Shown: positions 16,960-25,664, counted from the stretch's first letter. The stretch is 64,000 bases of DNA from Sutcliffiella tianshenii (GCF_016908565.1 NZ_JAFBED010000006.1:62001-126000), one strand, 5' to 3'. Notes: generated from the sequence alone by a model not told the origin. A program made the numbers and translations.

Positions 16960-18831
16960 ATGAAACAGTTTAATCGAGTCATCCTAATTGTGATCAGTCT
17001 GATGCTTGCCGTGACGACCAGTGTACTCGCAGAACGGCAGACATATAAATCAAGGGACGAAATTCCTTCAGAATATAAATGGAAGATACAAAGTCTGTAT
17101 TCCGACTCTGCTAAATGGAAGAATGATGCAAAAAAAGCGAAGAGGCTCGCTGATCAGTTTATGGAAAAAAAGGGGACGATTCAATCCGAAGAGCAGATTC
17201 TGACATTGTTGGAGGAGTACTTTGCGCTTTATCGCTTGGTGGAGAAATTATATGTGTATGCCCGGGTGAACCAGGACGTGGATATCAGCAGTTCAAGCGC
17301 CCAGGAGCTATCCAACGAAGCCGAAATGATGATGATGTATGTGGTTGAGCGGACGGCTTGGCTATCAAATGAGCTTCAGGCGGTGAAAAAGGAACAATGG
17401 GATTCTTACATCGAAAGCGATAAGCTTTCTCCGTACCGCTATTTCCTGAAACAGACCTTTGAGGAGAAAAAGCACGCACTGCCTAATGAAATGGAGCAGC
17501 TCCTGATCAAGACGATGCCGATCGTGAATGCACCAAGTGAGCTGTTCAAGATGATGTCCAAGGATCTTGTCCTGCCGTCGTTCACTGTCCAGGAGAAAGT
17601 GTATTCTTTAACGGCACCCTTATACAGCGTGTACATGTCAAGTCCAAACCGCGAAGTCCGTAAAGCCGCCTTTCAGACATACTATCGGACGCTTGAGAAT
17701 TATCAGGATACCTTTGCTTCGATGCTGGCAAATATCGTGAAAGCCAATAACTTTTTTGCCAGCACCCGGAAGTATCCGAATGCTCTTGAAGCACATCTAA
17801 CCAGCAATGAAGTCGATCCGGAGGTGTATACCCAGCTCATTGACACGGTAAATGATTACCTGCCGCTCCTTCATAAATATCTGAAGTTGAAAAAGGAATA
17901 TGTAAAGCTTGATTCTATGCATATGTATGATCTCTCGGCACCATCCCCATTCTCACCGGATGAGGAAATTCCGTATGAAGAAGCGAAGGAAACCGTCATC
18001 AAAGGATTGAGCCCGCTCGGAGCAGCATACTTAGCCACATTATCCAAAGGGCTCAAGGAAAATTGGGTGGATGTCTATTCGACGAATGGAAAAGCCACCG
18101 GAGCGTATCAGATTGGTTCATATGACGCACATCCATTTGTTTTGTTGAACTATCAAGGACTCCCAAGTGACGTGCTGACATTGGCGCATGAGATGGGACA
18201 TGCGATGCATTCACACTTCTCAAATAAAAAGCAGCCCTATCATGATGCTAGATACGTGACATTTACGGCTGAAGTTTCCTCGACCCTCCAAGAGCATCTT
18301 CTGCATAAGCAGCTGATGAGGGAGGCAAGCACGAAGGAGGAAAAGCTCCATGCCCTCTATCAATATCTTGAGGACTTCCGTGTCACCCTTTTCCGTCAGA
18401 CGCAATTTGCAGAGTTTGAAAAGATCATTCATGAAATGGCGCAGAACGAAGAGGTACTGCACGCAGATTCACTGAAAAAAGTGTACTATGCCCTGAATGA
18501 AAAATATTACGGAAAAGCCGTCAATGTGGACAAGGAGATCGCAATGGAATGGGCAAGGGTGCCGCACTTTTTCCATTCAAGCTTCTACACATATCAATAT
18601 GCAACAAGCTTTGCTGCCTCAGCTGCGCTTGCAGAGCAGCTAGAGGAGGGCGGGGTGCAGGCTCAGGAGCGAATCTTGAAAGAACTCTTCTCCTCCGGGG
18701 GCAGCAGACCGCCGCTTGAGATCTTGGAACGGGCTGGAGTGGACATGAGCAAGAAGGAACCGATTGAAGATACAATGAAGCGCTATGAAGAGCTGATCAG
18801 CGAGTTTGAGCAGCTTTTGCAGGGACAATAA
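16960..18831 (+). CDS. Oligoendopeptidase F (M3 family) with predicted signal peptide
   Basis: 623 residues. Zinc metallopeptidase cleaving short peptides. The zinc site is HEMGH (His410, Glu411, His414) in LAHEMGHAMHSHF with the third ligand downstream (FTAEVSSTLQEH). Length matches PepF (~600). Unlike the cytosolic enzyme YjbG, the protein begins with a basic-hydrophobic leader (VILIVISLMLAVTTSVLA) ending in VLA-ERQ, a plausible signal peptidase I site. It may act outside the cell. The start has SD GTGGGGG. Followed by its own terminator. Confidence 0.87.
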   Translation: MKQFNRVILIVISLMLAVTTSVLAERQTYKSRDEIPSEYKWKIQSLYSDSAKWKNDAKKAKRLADQFMEKKGTIQSEEQILTLLEEYFALYRLVEKLYVYARVNQDVDISSSSAQELSNEAEMMMMYVVERTAWLSNELQAVKKEQWDSYIESDKLSPYRYFLKQTFEEKKHALPNEMEQLLIKTMPIVNAPSELFKMMSKDLVLPSFTVQEKVYSLTAPLYSVYMSSPNREVRKAAFQTYYRTLENYQDTFASMLANIVKANNFFASTRKYPNALEAHLTSNEVDPEVYTQLIDTVNDYLPLLHKYLKLKKEYVKLDSMHMYDLSAPSPFSPDEEIPYEEAKETVIKGLSPLGAAYLATLSKGLKENWVDVYSTNGKATGAYQIGSYDAHPFVLLNYQGLPSDVLTLAHEMGHAMHSHFSNKKQPYHDARYVTFTAEVSSTLQEHLLHKQLMREASTKEEKLHALYQYLEDFRVTLFRQTQFAEFEKIIHEMAQNEEVLHADSLKKVYYALNEKYYGKAVNVDKEIAMEWARVPHFFHSSFYTYQYATSFAASAALAEQLEEGGVQAQERILKELFSSGGSRPPLEILERAGVDMSKKEPIEDTMKRYEELISEFEQLLQGQ

Positions 18832-18841
18832 CGAAAATTTC

Positions 18842-18872
18842 GGACTTGGCAGGCAACCTGCCGGGTCCTTTG
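18842..18872 (+). terminator. Terminator after pepF
   Basis: GGACTTGGCAGG pairs with CCTGCCGGGTCC (12 bp with wobble), followed by a short T run. Confidence 0.65.
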
Positions 18873-18939
18873 CTCATCTTTTTGGTATAGTAGTACTATG
18901 TGAAAAAATGAACAAATGATAGTCGGGAGAGCTTGAAAC

Positions 18940-19905
18940 ATGAGAAAATTTAAGATTGGCTATCGGACGGCCAAAACTGCTCTCGGTACAGGTATTGCCA
19001 TCAGTATCGCCCAGCTGTTGGAGCTGGACTTCTATGCATCCGCCGGGATCATTGCCATCCTTTGCATCCAGAACACGAAACGAAAATCATGGAAAGTGGC
19101 GACAGCAAGATTTTTTGCCTGCGCTTTGAGTCTGGTATTCGGATTTGTCTTTTTTGAACTGCTTGGATACCATCCAGTCTCGATCGGACTATTACTGCTA
19201 TTCTTCATACCTGTCACCGTCATGCTGAAAATAACAGAGGGGATCGCAACCAGTTCCGTTGTGCTCCTTCATGTCTATTCCGTAGAAAAATACTCATTAG
19301 GGCTTGTTGCCAATGAACTTAGCATCATTTCGATTGGGATAGGGGTTGCTCTTTTCATGAACACCTACATGCCAAGCGTGGAGAAGGAGCTTACCGGATT
19401 TCAAATCAAAATTGAAGAGAACTTCTACAAAGTCTTTTCCGAGCTTGCCTATTATTTAAAGCATGGCGACAACGGCTGGGATGGACAGGAAATACCCGAG
19501 ACCGCCAATGTGCTGCGTGCAGCGAAAAGCTTGGCATTCCGGGATGTCGAAAACCACTTCAAGCGGGAAGAAAATCATTTCTACTACTACTTCAAAATGC
19601 GTGAAAAACAATTGGATGTGATGGAGCGCATGCTGCCGATCGTATCTACCATTGAATACGATGTAGAGCAGGCAAAGATGATCGCCCAATTCATCGAAGA
19701 CCTGGCAGATTCGATCCACTCCGGCAATACCGCCTACCGTTTTCTGCATCGCCTAAGGAAGATGCATGAAGATTTCCAGGCGATGCCCCTGCCAGAGACT
19801 AGGGAAGAGTTTGAAACAAGGGCATCACTTGTTCACCTAACAAAAGAATTGGAGCAATACCTCATTCTAAAAAGTGAGTTTGTCGGATTGAAGGCCACTT
19901 CATGA
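18940..19905 (+). CDS. yqjA: YqjA, aromatic acid exporter family (DUF939/FUSC-like) membrane protein
   Basis: 321 residues. The N-terminal half holds about four to five membrane segments (TALGTGIAISIAQLLELDFY, AGIIAILCI, FFACALSLVFGFVFFELLGY). The C-terminal cytoplasmic half is helical and charged, the layout of the ArAE_1/DUF939 family. Length and position ahead of yqjB match B. subtilis yqjA. Family members are proposed to export aromatic acids; the actual substrate is unproven. Confidence 0.87.
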   Translation: MRKFKIGYRTAKTALGTGIAISIAQLLELDFYASAGIIAILCIQNTKRKSWKVATARFFACALSLVFGFVFFELLGYHPVSIGLLLLFFIPVTVMLKITEGIATSSVVLLHVYSVEKYSLGLVANELSIISIGIGVALFMNTYMPSVEKELTGFQIKIEENFYKVFSELAYYLKHGDNGWDGQEIPETANVLRAAKSLAFRDVENHFKREENHFYYYFKMREKQLDVMERMLPIVSTIEYDVEQAKMIAQFIEDLADSIHSGNTAYRFLHRLRKMHEDFQAMPLPETREEFETRASLVHLTKELEQYLILKSEFVGLKATS

Positions 19906-19959
19906 ATGGAAACAGCACCTTTCAACCACACTACTACTAAAAAGGTAGGTGGATGAAAG

Positions 19960-20463
19960 GTGTTTATTTTTACGCTCATTTTCGCACTCGTCACTTCTCC
20001 CATATGGCCACTCGGACCAAACCCGCTGCCAGGCGACCCCTATATCATTGTGAACAAAAAGACCAATGAACTCGCCTATTTTCATGAAGAGCAGCTAAAA
20101 GAGGTTCATTCCGTAGCAACAGGAAAATCCATCGAACTCACGCCTGAAGGAGAATTCACCATCATCGTAAAAGCCAAAAATCCCTACTACCGCAAAAAGG
20201 ACATTCCTGGTGGAGACCCGCAGAATCCACTGGGAACCAGATGGATCGGATTCGACGCAGAGGACTCCGACGGCCGGACATACGGTGTCCACGGCACCAA
20301 CAACCCCGATTCCATCGGACGCTACGTCACCCAAGGCTGCATCCGCCTGCCAAATGAAATGGTAGAAGAACTGTTTGACCATATCCCGATAGGCACAAAG
20401 ATCTGGATTGTCCATTCTGATAAGTCCTTTGAGGAATTGGGAAGGGAAAAGGGAGCATTATAA
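19960..20463 (+). CDS. yqjB: YqjB-like L,D-transpeptidase (YkuD domain)
   Basis: 167 residues. Forms 3-3 or anchoring crosslinks in peptidoglycan outside the membrane. The N-terminal hydrophobic leader (FIFTLIFALVTSPIW) is followed by a YkuD fold with active-site motif HGTNNPDSIGRYVTQGCIRL, including the catalytic Cys in QGCIRL. GTG start at 19960 with SD AGGTGG seven bases upstream. Next to yqjA, as in B. subtilis. Followed by a strong terminator. Confidence 0.85.
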   Translation: MFIFTLIFALVTSPIWPLGPNPLPGDPYIIVNKKTNELAYFHEEQLKEVHSVATGKSIELTPEGEFTIIVKAKNPYYRKKDIPGGDPQNPLGTRWIGFDAEDSDGRTYGVHGTNNPDSIGRYVTQGCIRLPNEMVEELFDHIPIGTKIWIVHSDKSFEELGREKGAL

Positions 20464-20482
20464 TAACAGATTGATTGAGTAG

Positions 20483-20512
20483 AGCTGTCCCATCGGAGGA
20501 CAGCTTTTTTGC
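20483..20512 (+). terminator. Terminator after yqjB
   Basis: AGCTGTCC (20483-20490) pairs with GGACAGCT (20498-20505), then Ts. Confidence 0.88.
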
Positions 20513-20520
20513 ATGGACTT

Positions 20521-20549
20521 TTGATTGAAGTGTATGGAAAAATTATGAT
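20521..20549 (+). promoter_or_regulatory. Promoter upstream of the broken RelE gene
   Basis: TTGATT (20521-20526), 17-bp spacer, TATGAT (20544-20549). No intact antitoxin lies between it and the toxin remnant. Confidence 0.45.
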
Positions 20550-20637
20550 AGTATTTAAATATATGGATGTGGAGAGAAGTGACAGGAAGTAAATTGGGAA
20601 TCTTATTCGCATGAAGATGTATTCGGTGAAGAAGATT

Positions 20638-20920
20638 ATGTATGGTTTGAAATATTCCAAGCAGGCAATGAAGTATATCAAGAAACAAGATAAAGCAACT
20701 AAAAAGCAAGCGAATTAAAAAAGCACTGGTCACCCTGGCTGAGGATTCATATCAGAGAGAAACTCTAGATATATGTTCATTTCAAGGTGTAGACAGTGCT
20801 TTTCGTTTAAGGATTGGAGATTTCAGAATTGTTTATGAAGTAGTGAATAACCTACTAATTATTTATATTATTGCAGTTGGTAGTAGAGGCGATATTTATA
20901 AAAAAGGGGTTTTTACATAG
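20638..20920 (+). pseudogene. RelE/ParE-type toxin, frameshifted
   Basis: Starts MYGLKYSKQAMKYIKKQDKA and stops early. The other frame resumes at KRIKKALVTLAEDSYQRE and ends FRLRIGDFRIVYEV...VGSRGDIYKK, the RelE fold with its catalytic basic residues. A tandem duplication of AAGC (20704-20707 and 20708-20711) causes the shift. Removing one copy restores exactly 93 codons. Toxins of this family cleave mRNA on the ribosome. The antitoxin normally encoded upstream is absent or reduced to an unconvincing remnant, so the locus is decaying. A possible earlier in-frame ATG is at 20611. Confidence 0.85.
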
Positions 20921-21035
20921 GAAAAGAAATGTTTTAACAGGGAGAAATAGGTATATATTCTAATATTAATGTCTAATAAGTATTTTGAATATTAAGGTAG
21001 TTGGTCATTTAGGGATATTGAATTGGAGGGATATT

Positions 21036-21278
21036 ATGATCAAGAATTTTTTTACAAGCTTATTTGTTAACTGGGAGTTGGTTTATTCAACTCAAGATGT
21101 ATCTGAATATTCTTCAATAAAAGGAAATCTTGAAAATAATGACGTTAAATATAAAACTAAAACCATTAGTTCTGGTGGAGGAGAAGGCGGGGGTTACGGA
21201 TTTTCCTCAACTTATCAAATATTTGTACCAAAAGAAGTTGTTCATAAAGCTAATAAGGCGATTCATCATTCAAAATAA
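21036..21278 (+). CDS. Small DUF2007-like protein (putative signal-transducing)
   Basis: 80 residues. ATG 21036 is chosen because GGAGG precedes it by eight bases. A longer frame from 20985 has no SD. The sequence VYSTQDVSEYSSIKGNLENN, a Gly-rich turn (SSGGGEGGGYGF), then TYQIFVPKEVVHKANKAIH resembles small cytoplasmic DUF2007-type proteins in Bacillus. Function unknown. Confidence 0.6.
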   Translation: MIKNFFTSLFVNWELVYSTQDVSEYSSIKGNLENNDVKYKTKTISSGGGEGGGYGFSSTYQIFVPKEVVHKANKAIHHSK

Positions 21279-21371
21279 GAATCTAGGAATTTAAATTTTG
21301 AATATTATAGAACCGCTTTGTCGTATCTAGTTTCTCATATATTTATTGTTACTCCATGGGAGGTGTTCGAG

Positions 21372-21803
21372 CTGATAATAAGAAAGACAGTCGTGGCCAT
21401 TGCAACCTGTTCAATAGCTTTATTAACATTCTCGTTATTGAATGGGGTAGATTTTAGTCTTTTTGCTTTGATGTACTTAATGCCAATCGTCTTTTTATAT
21501 GGTATGCCTGTTTCTGTTTTATCAGATTTTGCACTAAAAAGCTTCAAAGGTTCTACTAGAAGAGCACTTTCGTTATTTATCCATGTTGTCTTTGCTACCT
21601 TATTTATTCTTACTCCGACTTTGGTTGGTTGGGAATGGGATATTATGTATATGGATATTCAGGAATTATTGATGAATTTCTTTTTTATTTTGGCTATATT
21701 AACGGCTACACTTTTTTGGTTATTAGACGAGATTCTAAGAATCAAACTTTTACAGGACAAGTGTAGATGGGTTTTAAATTTTATTGGAGATTTAAAAGTA
21801 TAA
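21372..21803 (+). CDS. Membrane protein, UPF0715-like
   Basis: About 143 residues with four hydrophobic segments (VVAIATCSIALLTFSLL, LFALMYLMPIVFLYGMPVSV, LSLFIHVVFATLFILTPTLV, LLMNFFFILAILTATLFWLL), resembling UPF0715 proteins of Bacillus. The start is uncertain: no ATG fits, but CTG at 21372 sits six bases after GGGAGGTG. A GTG (21363) overlaps that SD, and a TTG at 21318 has none. A 36-residue membrane peptide gene follows. Confidence 0.6.
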   Translation: MIIRKTVVAIATCSIALLTFSLLNGVDFSLFALMYLMPIVFLYGMPVSVLSDFALKSFKGSTRRALSLFIHVVFATLFILTPTLVGWEWDIMYMDIQELLMNFFFILAILTATLFWLLDEILRIKLLQDKCRWVLNFIGDLKV

Positions 21804-21821
21804 ATTTCAGTCAGGGGGTGT

Positions 21822-21932
21822 ATGATGGGACTTTTCATAGCACTTTTAGGTGTAATCTCTACTGTAGGAGTTATTTATTATATGGGGAAGTCTGGGTTCA
21901 AATGGGGTGAGAATATCGACAAGGATGAATAG
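21822..21932 (+). CDS. 36-residue single-span membrane peptide
   Basis: Short gene with SD GGGGGTG before ATG-ATG (21822/21825). It encodes one hydrophobic helix (LFIALLGVISTVGVIYYMG) and a charged tail ending DKDE. It lies 18 bp after the membrane protein gene and is probably co-transcribed. Not recognisable beyond this. Confidence 0.5.
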   Translation: MMGLFIALLGVISTVGVIYYMGKSGFKWGENIDKDE

Positions 21933-22002
21933 GAGAGCAGTGCAAAGGGTCGTGGAGGTATGATGATTCATACCGCCTGAATAAGAATAGTGGGAGATGC
22001 CT

Positions 22003-22425
22003 GTGAAAAAGATATATTTGTTAATCAGTTTAGTGACATTGTTTCTGATCGGCTGCACAGATCAGGTATCGGATAAAAAAGATCTTCAGATGCTCTCAAG
22101 GGTGGACGTTTTTCCCATTGTGGAAGGCACTAAAATGGAAGAGTTCATAATAGTGGATGAGAAAGAGCTGTCTTCCATCCGTGAAATCTTCGGACAAGTC
22201 CAATGGTCCCCAGATGTCGAAGCAGAGATGGAGAGAATGGAAGACTTTCAGTTGACTCTTTTTTATACATATGATGAAAATATGCCGGAGAGACTGTTTG
22301 AATATAAAATCTGGTTCAATGAAGATGGAACGGCAACGATCATCAGTGATGTAGCTAGGGAGAATTTCGGTGGGTTGGATAAGGATGGTGCAGGAGAGCT
22401 AAAAGAAATATTATCGGTAGACTAG
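22003..22425 (+). CDS. Small putative lipoprotein, unknown function
   Basis: About 140 residues with a lipoprotein signal (basic KK, LLISLVTLFLIGC; lipobox LIGC). GTG 22003 is preferred because GGGAGA lies six bases upstream. The ATG at 21997 is too close to that SD. The mature part is acidic, with a mixed strand pattern (MERMEDFQLTLFYTYDENM). No family recognised. Confidence 0.65.
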   Translation: MKKIYLLISLVTLFLIGCTDQVSDKKDLQMLSRVDVFPIVEGTKMEEFIIVDEKELSSIREIFGQVQWSPDVEAEMERMEDFQLTLFYTYDENMPERLFEYKIWFNEDGTATIISDVARENFGGLDKDGAGELKEILSVD

Positions 22426-22540
22426 AAGTGATAGAGTCTACAAGATTTTTATTCTAAAAATTATATTACTTCTCTATCTGTTTTAAGATATAATAGGTAA
22501 AATATACCACAAAGATAAACTAGATGGAGAGGGAAAACGA

Positions 22541-23080
22541 ATGAATGAGCATGTATACCTTTTAAAACCGACCAAGGAATTTAAAGTGGAGTACTTGTCC
22601 TATTTCACCGAATGGAGGGAAAGGGGCGAAGAAGTCATACCTTGGGTGGTCAGTAAAGATCCAACTGATTTTGAGGGTATGGTCCAAGAATTATTGGATG
22701 CCGAACAAGGAATAAATCTCCCGCAAGGCTGGGTTCCGGATTCGACCTACTGGCTCTTCAGGGAAGAAGATGAAAAAATCCTTGGTGTCACCAATATCCG
22801 CCATAGCCTGACAGAGCACTTGATGAATGCGGGTGGCCATATAGGATATGGCATTCGTCCATCCGAAAGAAGAAAAGGGTATGCCAAAAAGATATTGGAG
22901 CTTTCCCTGGAAAAGACAGATTAACTTGGAATAGATAGAGTACTGGTCGTATGCGATGCCTCGAATGAAGGATCTTCAAAAACGATCCTGCATAACGGCG
23001 GCGTGGAGGATGAACAATTCGTGGAAGGGTCAGGGAATGTAGTAAGGCGCTTCTGGATTGACAGAGGGGCTGGGCGTTAA
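22541..23080 (+). pseudogene. GNAT acetyltransferase interrupted by a TAA stop
   Basis: A well-started gene (SD GGAGAGG) runs to an in-frame TAA at 22922-22924 after LSLEKTD. The same frame continues LGIDRVLVVCDASNEGSSKT to a stop at 23080, giving a normal 178-residue acetyltransferase with GYGIRPSERRKGYAKKIL as the acetyl-CoA loop. A single base change explains the stop. The truncated 127-residue product would lack the end of the GNAT fold. Confidence 0.85.
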
Positions 23081-23082
23081 CT

Positions 23083-23367
23083 ATGGATACTTTTTTCGAT
23101 CTAATCAATATTGTAACGAACTTCTTTTCCATCTTTTCAAAAGAGGTGACGGAAGAGAAAATTGAGAAGAATATAGATGCTCTTCATAAAAATGATTGGT
23201 TTCGTGATTTACTTGCCAACGAAACATATCATCAGATGATTCAACACAACACGGACGTGCGCTATACAATCGGTAAACTCAACATAAAAAAGCTGGAGAA
23301 AAATCCAGCAGATCCAAAATTCGAGAAAGCTATAAGAAGGGCTATTCGAAAAGTGGAAGAAAGATAG
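23083..23367 (+). CDS. Small hypothetical protein
   Basis: 94 residues, charged and mostly helical (KEVTEEKIEKNIDALHKND; FEKAIRRAIRKVEER). Starts 3 bp after the acetyltransferase pseudogene with only a weak SD, and ends at a terminator. No family recognised. Confidence 0.5.
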   Translation: MDTFFDLINIVTNFFSIFSKEVTEEKIEKNIDALHKNDWFRDLLANETYHQMIQHNTDVRYTIGKLNIKKLEKNPADPKFEKAIRRAIRKVEER

Positions 23368-23375
23368 AAAACAAG

Positions 23376-23409
23376 AAAACCGAGCCATCCATGGAAGGCT
23401 CGGTTTTAT
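23376..23409. terminator. Bidirectional terminator
   Basis: AAAACCGAGCC pairs with GGCTCGGTTTT. A-rich before and T-rich after, so it can serve both convergent genes. Confidence 0.8.
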
Positions 23410-23417
23410 CTTATCTA

Positions 23418-23510
23418 TTAAAAGAACATGGATGCTCCAGCTAGAAGGGTTGTAATCAGCATGACGCCAATCATCAAATAGACGACTACTTTCTGCATTT
23501 TTCGGTTCAT
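23418..23510 (-). CDS. prli42: Prli42-like stressosome-associated miniprotein
   Basis: 30-residue protein: a basic N terminus (MNRKMQK) followed by one membrane helix (VVVYLMIGVMLITTLLAGAS) and MFF. The start is marked by GAGGAGTG eight bases upstream. Size, charge pattern and the LLAG-containing helix match Prli42, the membrane miniprotein that tethers the stressosome in Listeria and is conserved in Bacilli. Its role here is by family inference. It sits alone, convergent to the preceding gene and divergent from yqjC. Confidence 0.7.
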   Translation of the reverse strand: MNRKMQKVVVYLMIGVMLITTLLAGASMFF

Positions 23511-23657
23511 CGAGTTTTCACTCCTCATTCATTTGTGCTCCTTCTATTGTACATGGAAACTTGTCTCTTCTCAAGATACGATAATTGAAGGATTTTTGCA
23601 GAATAAGTCGAAATGATATAGAGTCATAGTTAGGACACACAACAAGGGGGATTGTGC

Positions 23658-24077
23658 ATGATAAAGGATGTTAATCATATTGGGGTTGCTGTGAAGTCAA
23701 TCGAGACAGCGCTTCCATTTTATACAGGAACATTGGGGCTGACCTTTGAAGCTGTCGAGAACGTGGAAAGCCAGCGGGTCCGGGTGGCTTTCATTAAAGC
23801 TGGTAATTGTAAAATAGAACTATTGGAGCCTACTTCGCCTGATAGCCCGGTAGCCAAATTCATCGAAAAGCGTGGCGAAGGGATCCACCACGTGGCACTG
23901 AGTGTTGACAATATAGAAGACCGAATCCAGGATATGATCGAAAAAGGTATCCAGATGATCGATTCAACTTCACGTAAAGGTGCAGGCGGGGCAAACATCG
24001 CCTTCATGCATCCAAAGGCAAGCAATGGAGTACTGGTGGAATTTTGTGAAAAGGCGGCGAAACAGCATGACAATTGA
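23658..24077 (+). CDS. yqjC: Methylmalonyl-CoA epimerase (YqjC)
   Basis: 139-residue VOC-fold metalloenzyme that interconverts R- and S-methylmalonyl-CoA. The first metal His is in VNHIGVAVKSIE, substrate-loop residues in CKIELLEPTSPDSPVAKFIE, and later ligands in GEGIHHVALSVDN and GVLVEFCE. ATG 23658 (SD AAGGGGG) is chosen over an upstream TTG. It overlaps the carboxyltransferase gene by 11 bp, tying both to propionyl/methylmalonyl-CoA metabolism as in B. subtilis yqjC-yqjD. Confidence 0.88.
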   Translation: MIKDVNHIGVAVKSIETALPFYTGTLGLTFEAVENVESQRVRVAFIKAGNCKIELLEPTSPDSPVAKFIEKRGEGIHHVALSVDNIEDRIQDMIEKGIQMIDSTSRKGAGGANIAFMHPKASNGVLVEFCEKAAKQHDN

Positions 24078-25620
24078 TATTTATGAAAAGATAAACGAAC
24101 TTTATGATAAACGTCGCGAGGTGGAGCTTGGCGGTGGTGATGATCGAATCGATAAGCAGCATGAAAAAGGTAAGCTTACAGCGAGGGAGCGAATCGAGCT
24201 GTTGGTGGATGAAGGTTCCTTTGTCGAGTTGAATCCATTCATAGAGCACCGCTGCAATGATTTCGGCCTCCAAGGTAAAAAAGGTCCAGGAGATGGTGTT
24301 GTCACCGGATACGGAAAAGTGAATGGCAAGCCGATCTATCTATTCTCCCAGGACTTTACGGTATTCGGCGGGGCATTAGGGGAAATGCATGCCAAAAAAA
24401 TTGCCAACGTCATGGACATGGCTGCAAAAAATGGCGCACCGATCGTCGGGTTGAATGATTCTGGTGGCGCAAGAATCCAAGAGGGCGTACTATCCCTGGA
24501 TGGCTATGGTCATATTTTTTACCGCAACTCCATCTATTCAGGTGTGATACCACAGATCTCGGTCATCATGGGACCTTGTGCAGGAGGCGCGGTATACTCA
24601 CCGGCGATTACAGATTTTGTATTCATGGTTGAAAAGACGAGCCAGATGTTCATAACGGGTCCTAAGGTAATCGAAACGGTGACAGGGGAGAAAATCAGCT
24701 CGGAAGGTCTAGGCGGAGCGAAGGTACATAATGCAATCAGCGGGAACGCCCATTTCTCAAGTTCTTCGGAAGAGGAAGTGTTGGCCCAGGTCCGAAAGCT
24801 GCTCAGCTATCTTCCACAGAATAATGAAACAAAACCTGACCGTATCTCGTGTGAAGAAGGAGACGACTACCGTGCGGAGCTTGCGGATGCAATTCCGTTT
24901 GATGCGATCCGTCCTTATGATGTAAGGATCGTCATCAACCAAGTGGTGGATGAAGGCTCCTTTATGGAAGTGCATAAGGATTTCGCAAAAAATATAGTGG
25001 TCGGTTTGGCAAGGCTGAAGGGCGAAGTCGTTGGACTTGTCTGCAACCAACCGAAAGTGATGGCCGGAGGATTGGATATCGACTCTTCCGATAAAGCGGC
25101 CCGTTTTATCCGTTTTTGCGATAGCTTCAATATTCCGCTCATCACGTTTGAAGATGTAACAGGATTCTTCCCGGGAGTAAAACAGGAACATGGCGGGATC
25201 ATCCGTCATGGAGCGAAAATTCTATATGCATATTCCGAAGCGACAGTACCGAAGCTTACGGTCATTCTGCGTAAAGCATATGGAGGAGCCTATGTGGCTT
25301 TGAACAGCAAATCCATCGGCGCTGACCTTGTATTTGCATGGCCGAATGCCGAGATTGCCGTAATGGGTCCTCAAGGGGCGGCCAATATCATCTTTGCCCG
25401 TGAAATAAACGAAAGCGACAATCCGGAAGAGACAAGGGCACAGAAGATAGAGGAATATCGCGAAAAGTTTGCCAACCCATATGTGGCAGCTAGCCAAGGG
25501 ATGGTAGATGACGTCATTGATCCGCGGGAAACAAGGATCAAGCTTGTTCAATCCTTAGAGATGCTGCGAAACAAAAAAGATACAAGACCATACAAGAAAC
25601 ACGGAAACATTCCACTATAA
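24067..25620 (+). CDS. yqjD: Propionyl-/methylmalonyl-CoA carboxyltransferase beta subunit (YqjD)
   Basis: 517 residues, two crotonase-type halves. Catalyses carboxyl transfer to or from propionyl-CoA together with a biotin subunit. Hallmarks are DKQHEKGKLTARERIELL near the N terminus, the acyl-CoA oxyanion site LNDSGGARIQEGV, and the second-half GGIIRHGAKILYAYSEA and KAYGGAYVALNSK. The biotin carboxyl carrier and biotin carboxylase are not adjacent and must be elsewhere. Translationally coupled to yqjC. Followed by a terminator. Confidence 0.92.
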   Translation: MTIDIYEKINELYDKRREVELGGGDDRIDKQHEKGKLTARERIELLVDEGSFVELNPFIEHRCNDFGLQGKKGPGDGVVTGYGKVNGKPIYLFSQDFTVFGGALGEMHAKKIANVMDMAAKNGAPIVGLNDSGGARIQEGVLSLDGYGHIFYRNSIYSGVIPQISVIMGPCAGGAVYSPAITDFVFMVEKTSQMFITGPKVIETVTGEKISSEGLGGAKVHNAISGNAHFSSSSEEEVLAQVRKLLSYLPQNNETKPDRISCEEGDDYRAELADAIPFDAIRPYDVRIVINQVVDEGSFMEVHKDFAKNIVVGLARLKGEVVGLVCNQPKVMAGGLDIDSSDKAARFIRFCDSFNIPLITFEDVTGFFPGVKQEHGGIIRHGAKILYAYSEATVPKLTVILRKAYGGAYVALNSKSIGADLVFAWPNAEIAVMGPQGAANIIFAREINESDNPEETRAQKIEEYREKFANPYVAASQGMVDDVIDPRETRIKLVQSLEMLRNKKDTRPYKKHGNIPL

Positions 25621-25629
25621 TAGACTTGT

Positions 25630-25664
25630 GAAGATAGTAGGCTATCCCTGCTATCTTCTTTTTG
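25630..25664 (+). terminator. Terminator after yqjD
   Basis: GAAGATAG (25630-25637) pairs with CTATCTTC (25651-25658), then Ts. Confidence 0.8.

Noticed and set aside
20520-20637. Antitoxin gene before the RelE remnant
   Set aside because: A frame ending in acidic residues (HEDVFGEED) exists but has a stop just upstream and no start; too short and unconvincing to annotate.
23980-24066. Upstream extension of YqjD
   Set aside because: It lies within yqjC in another frame. ATG 24067 matches the family start.
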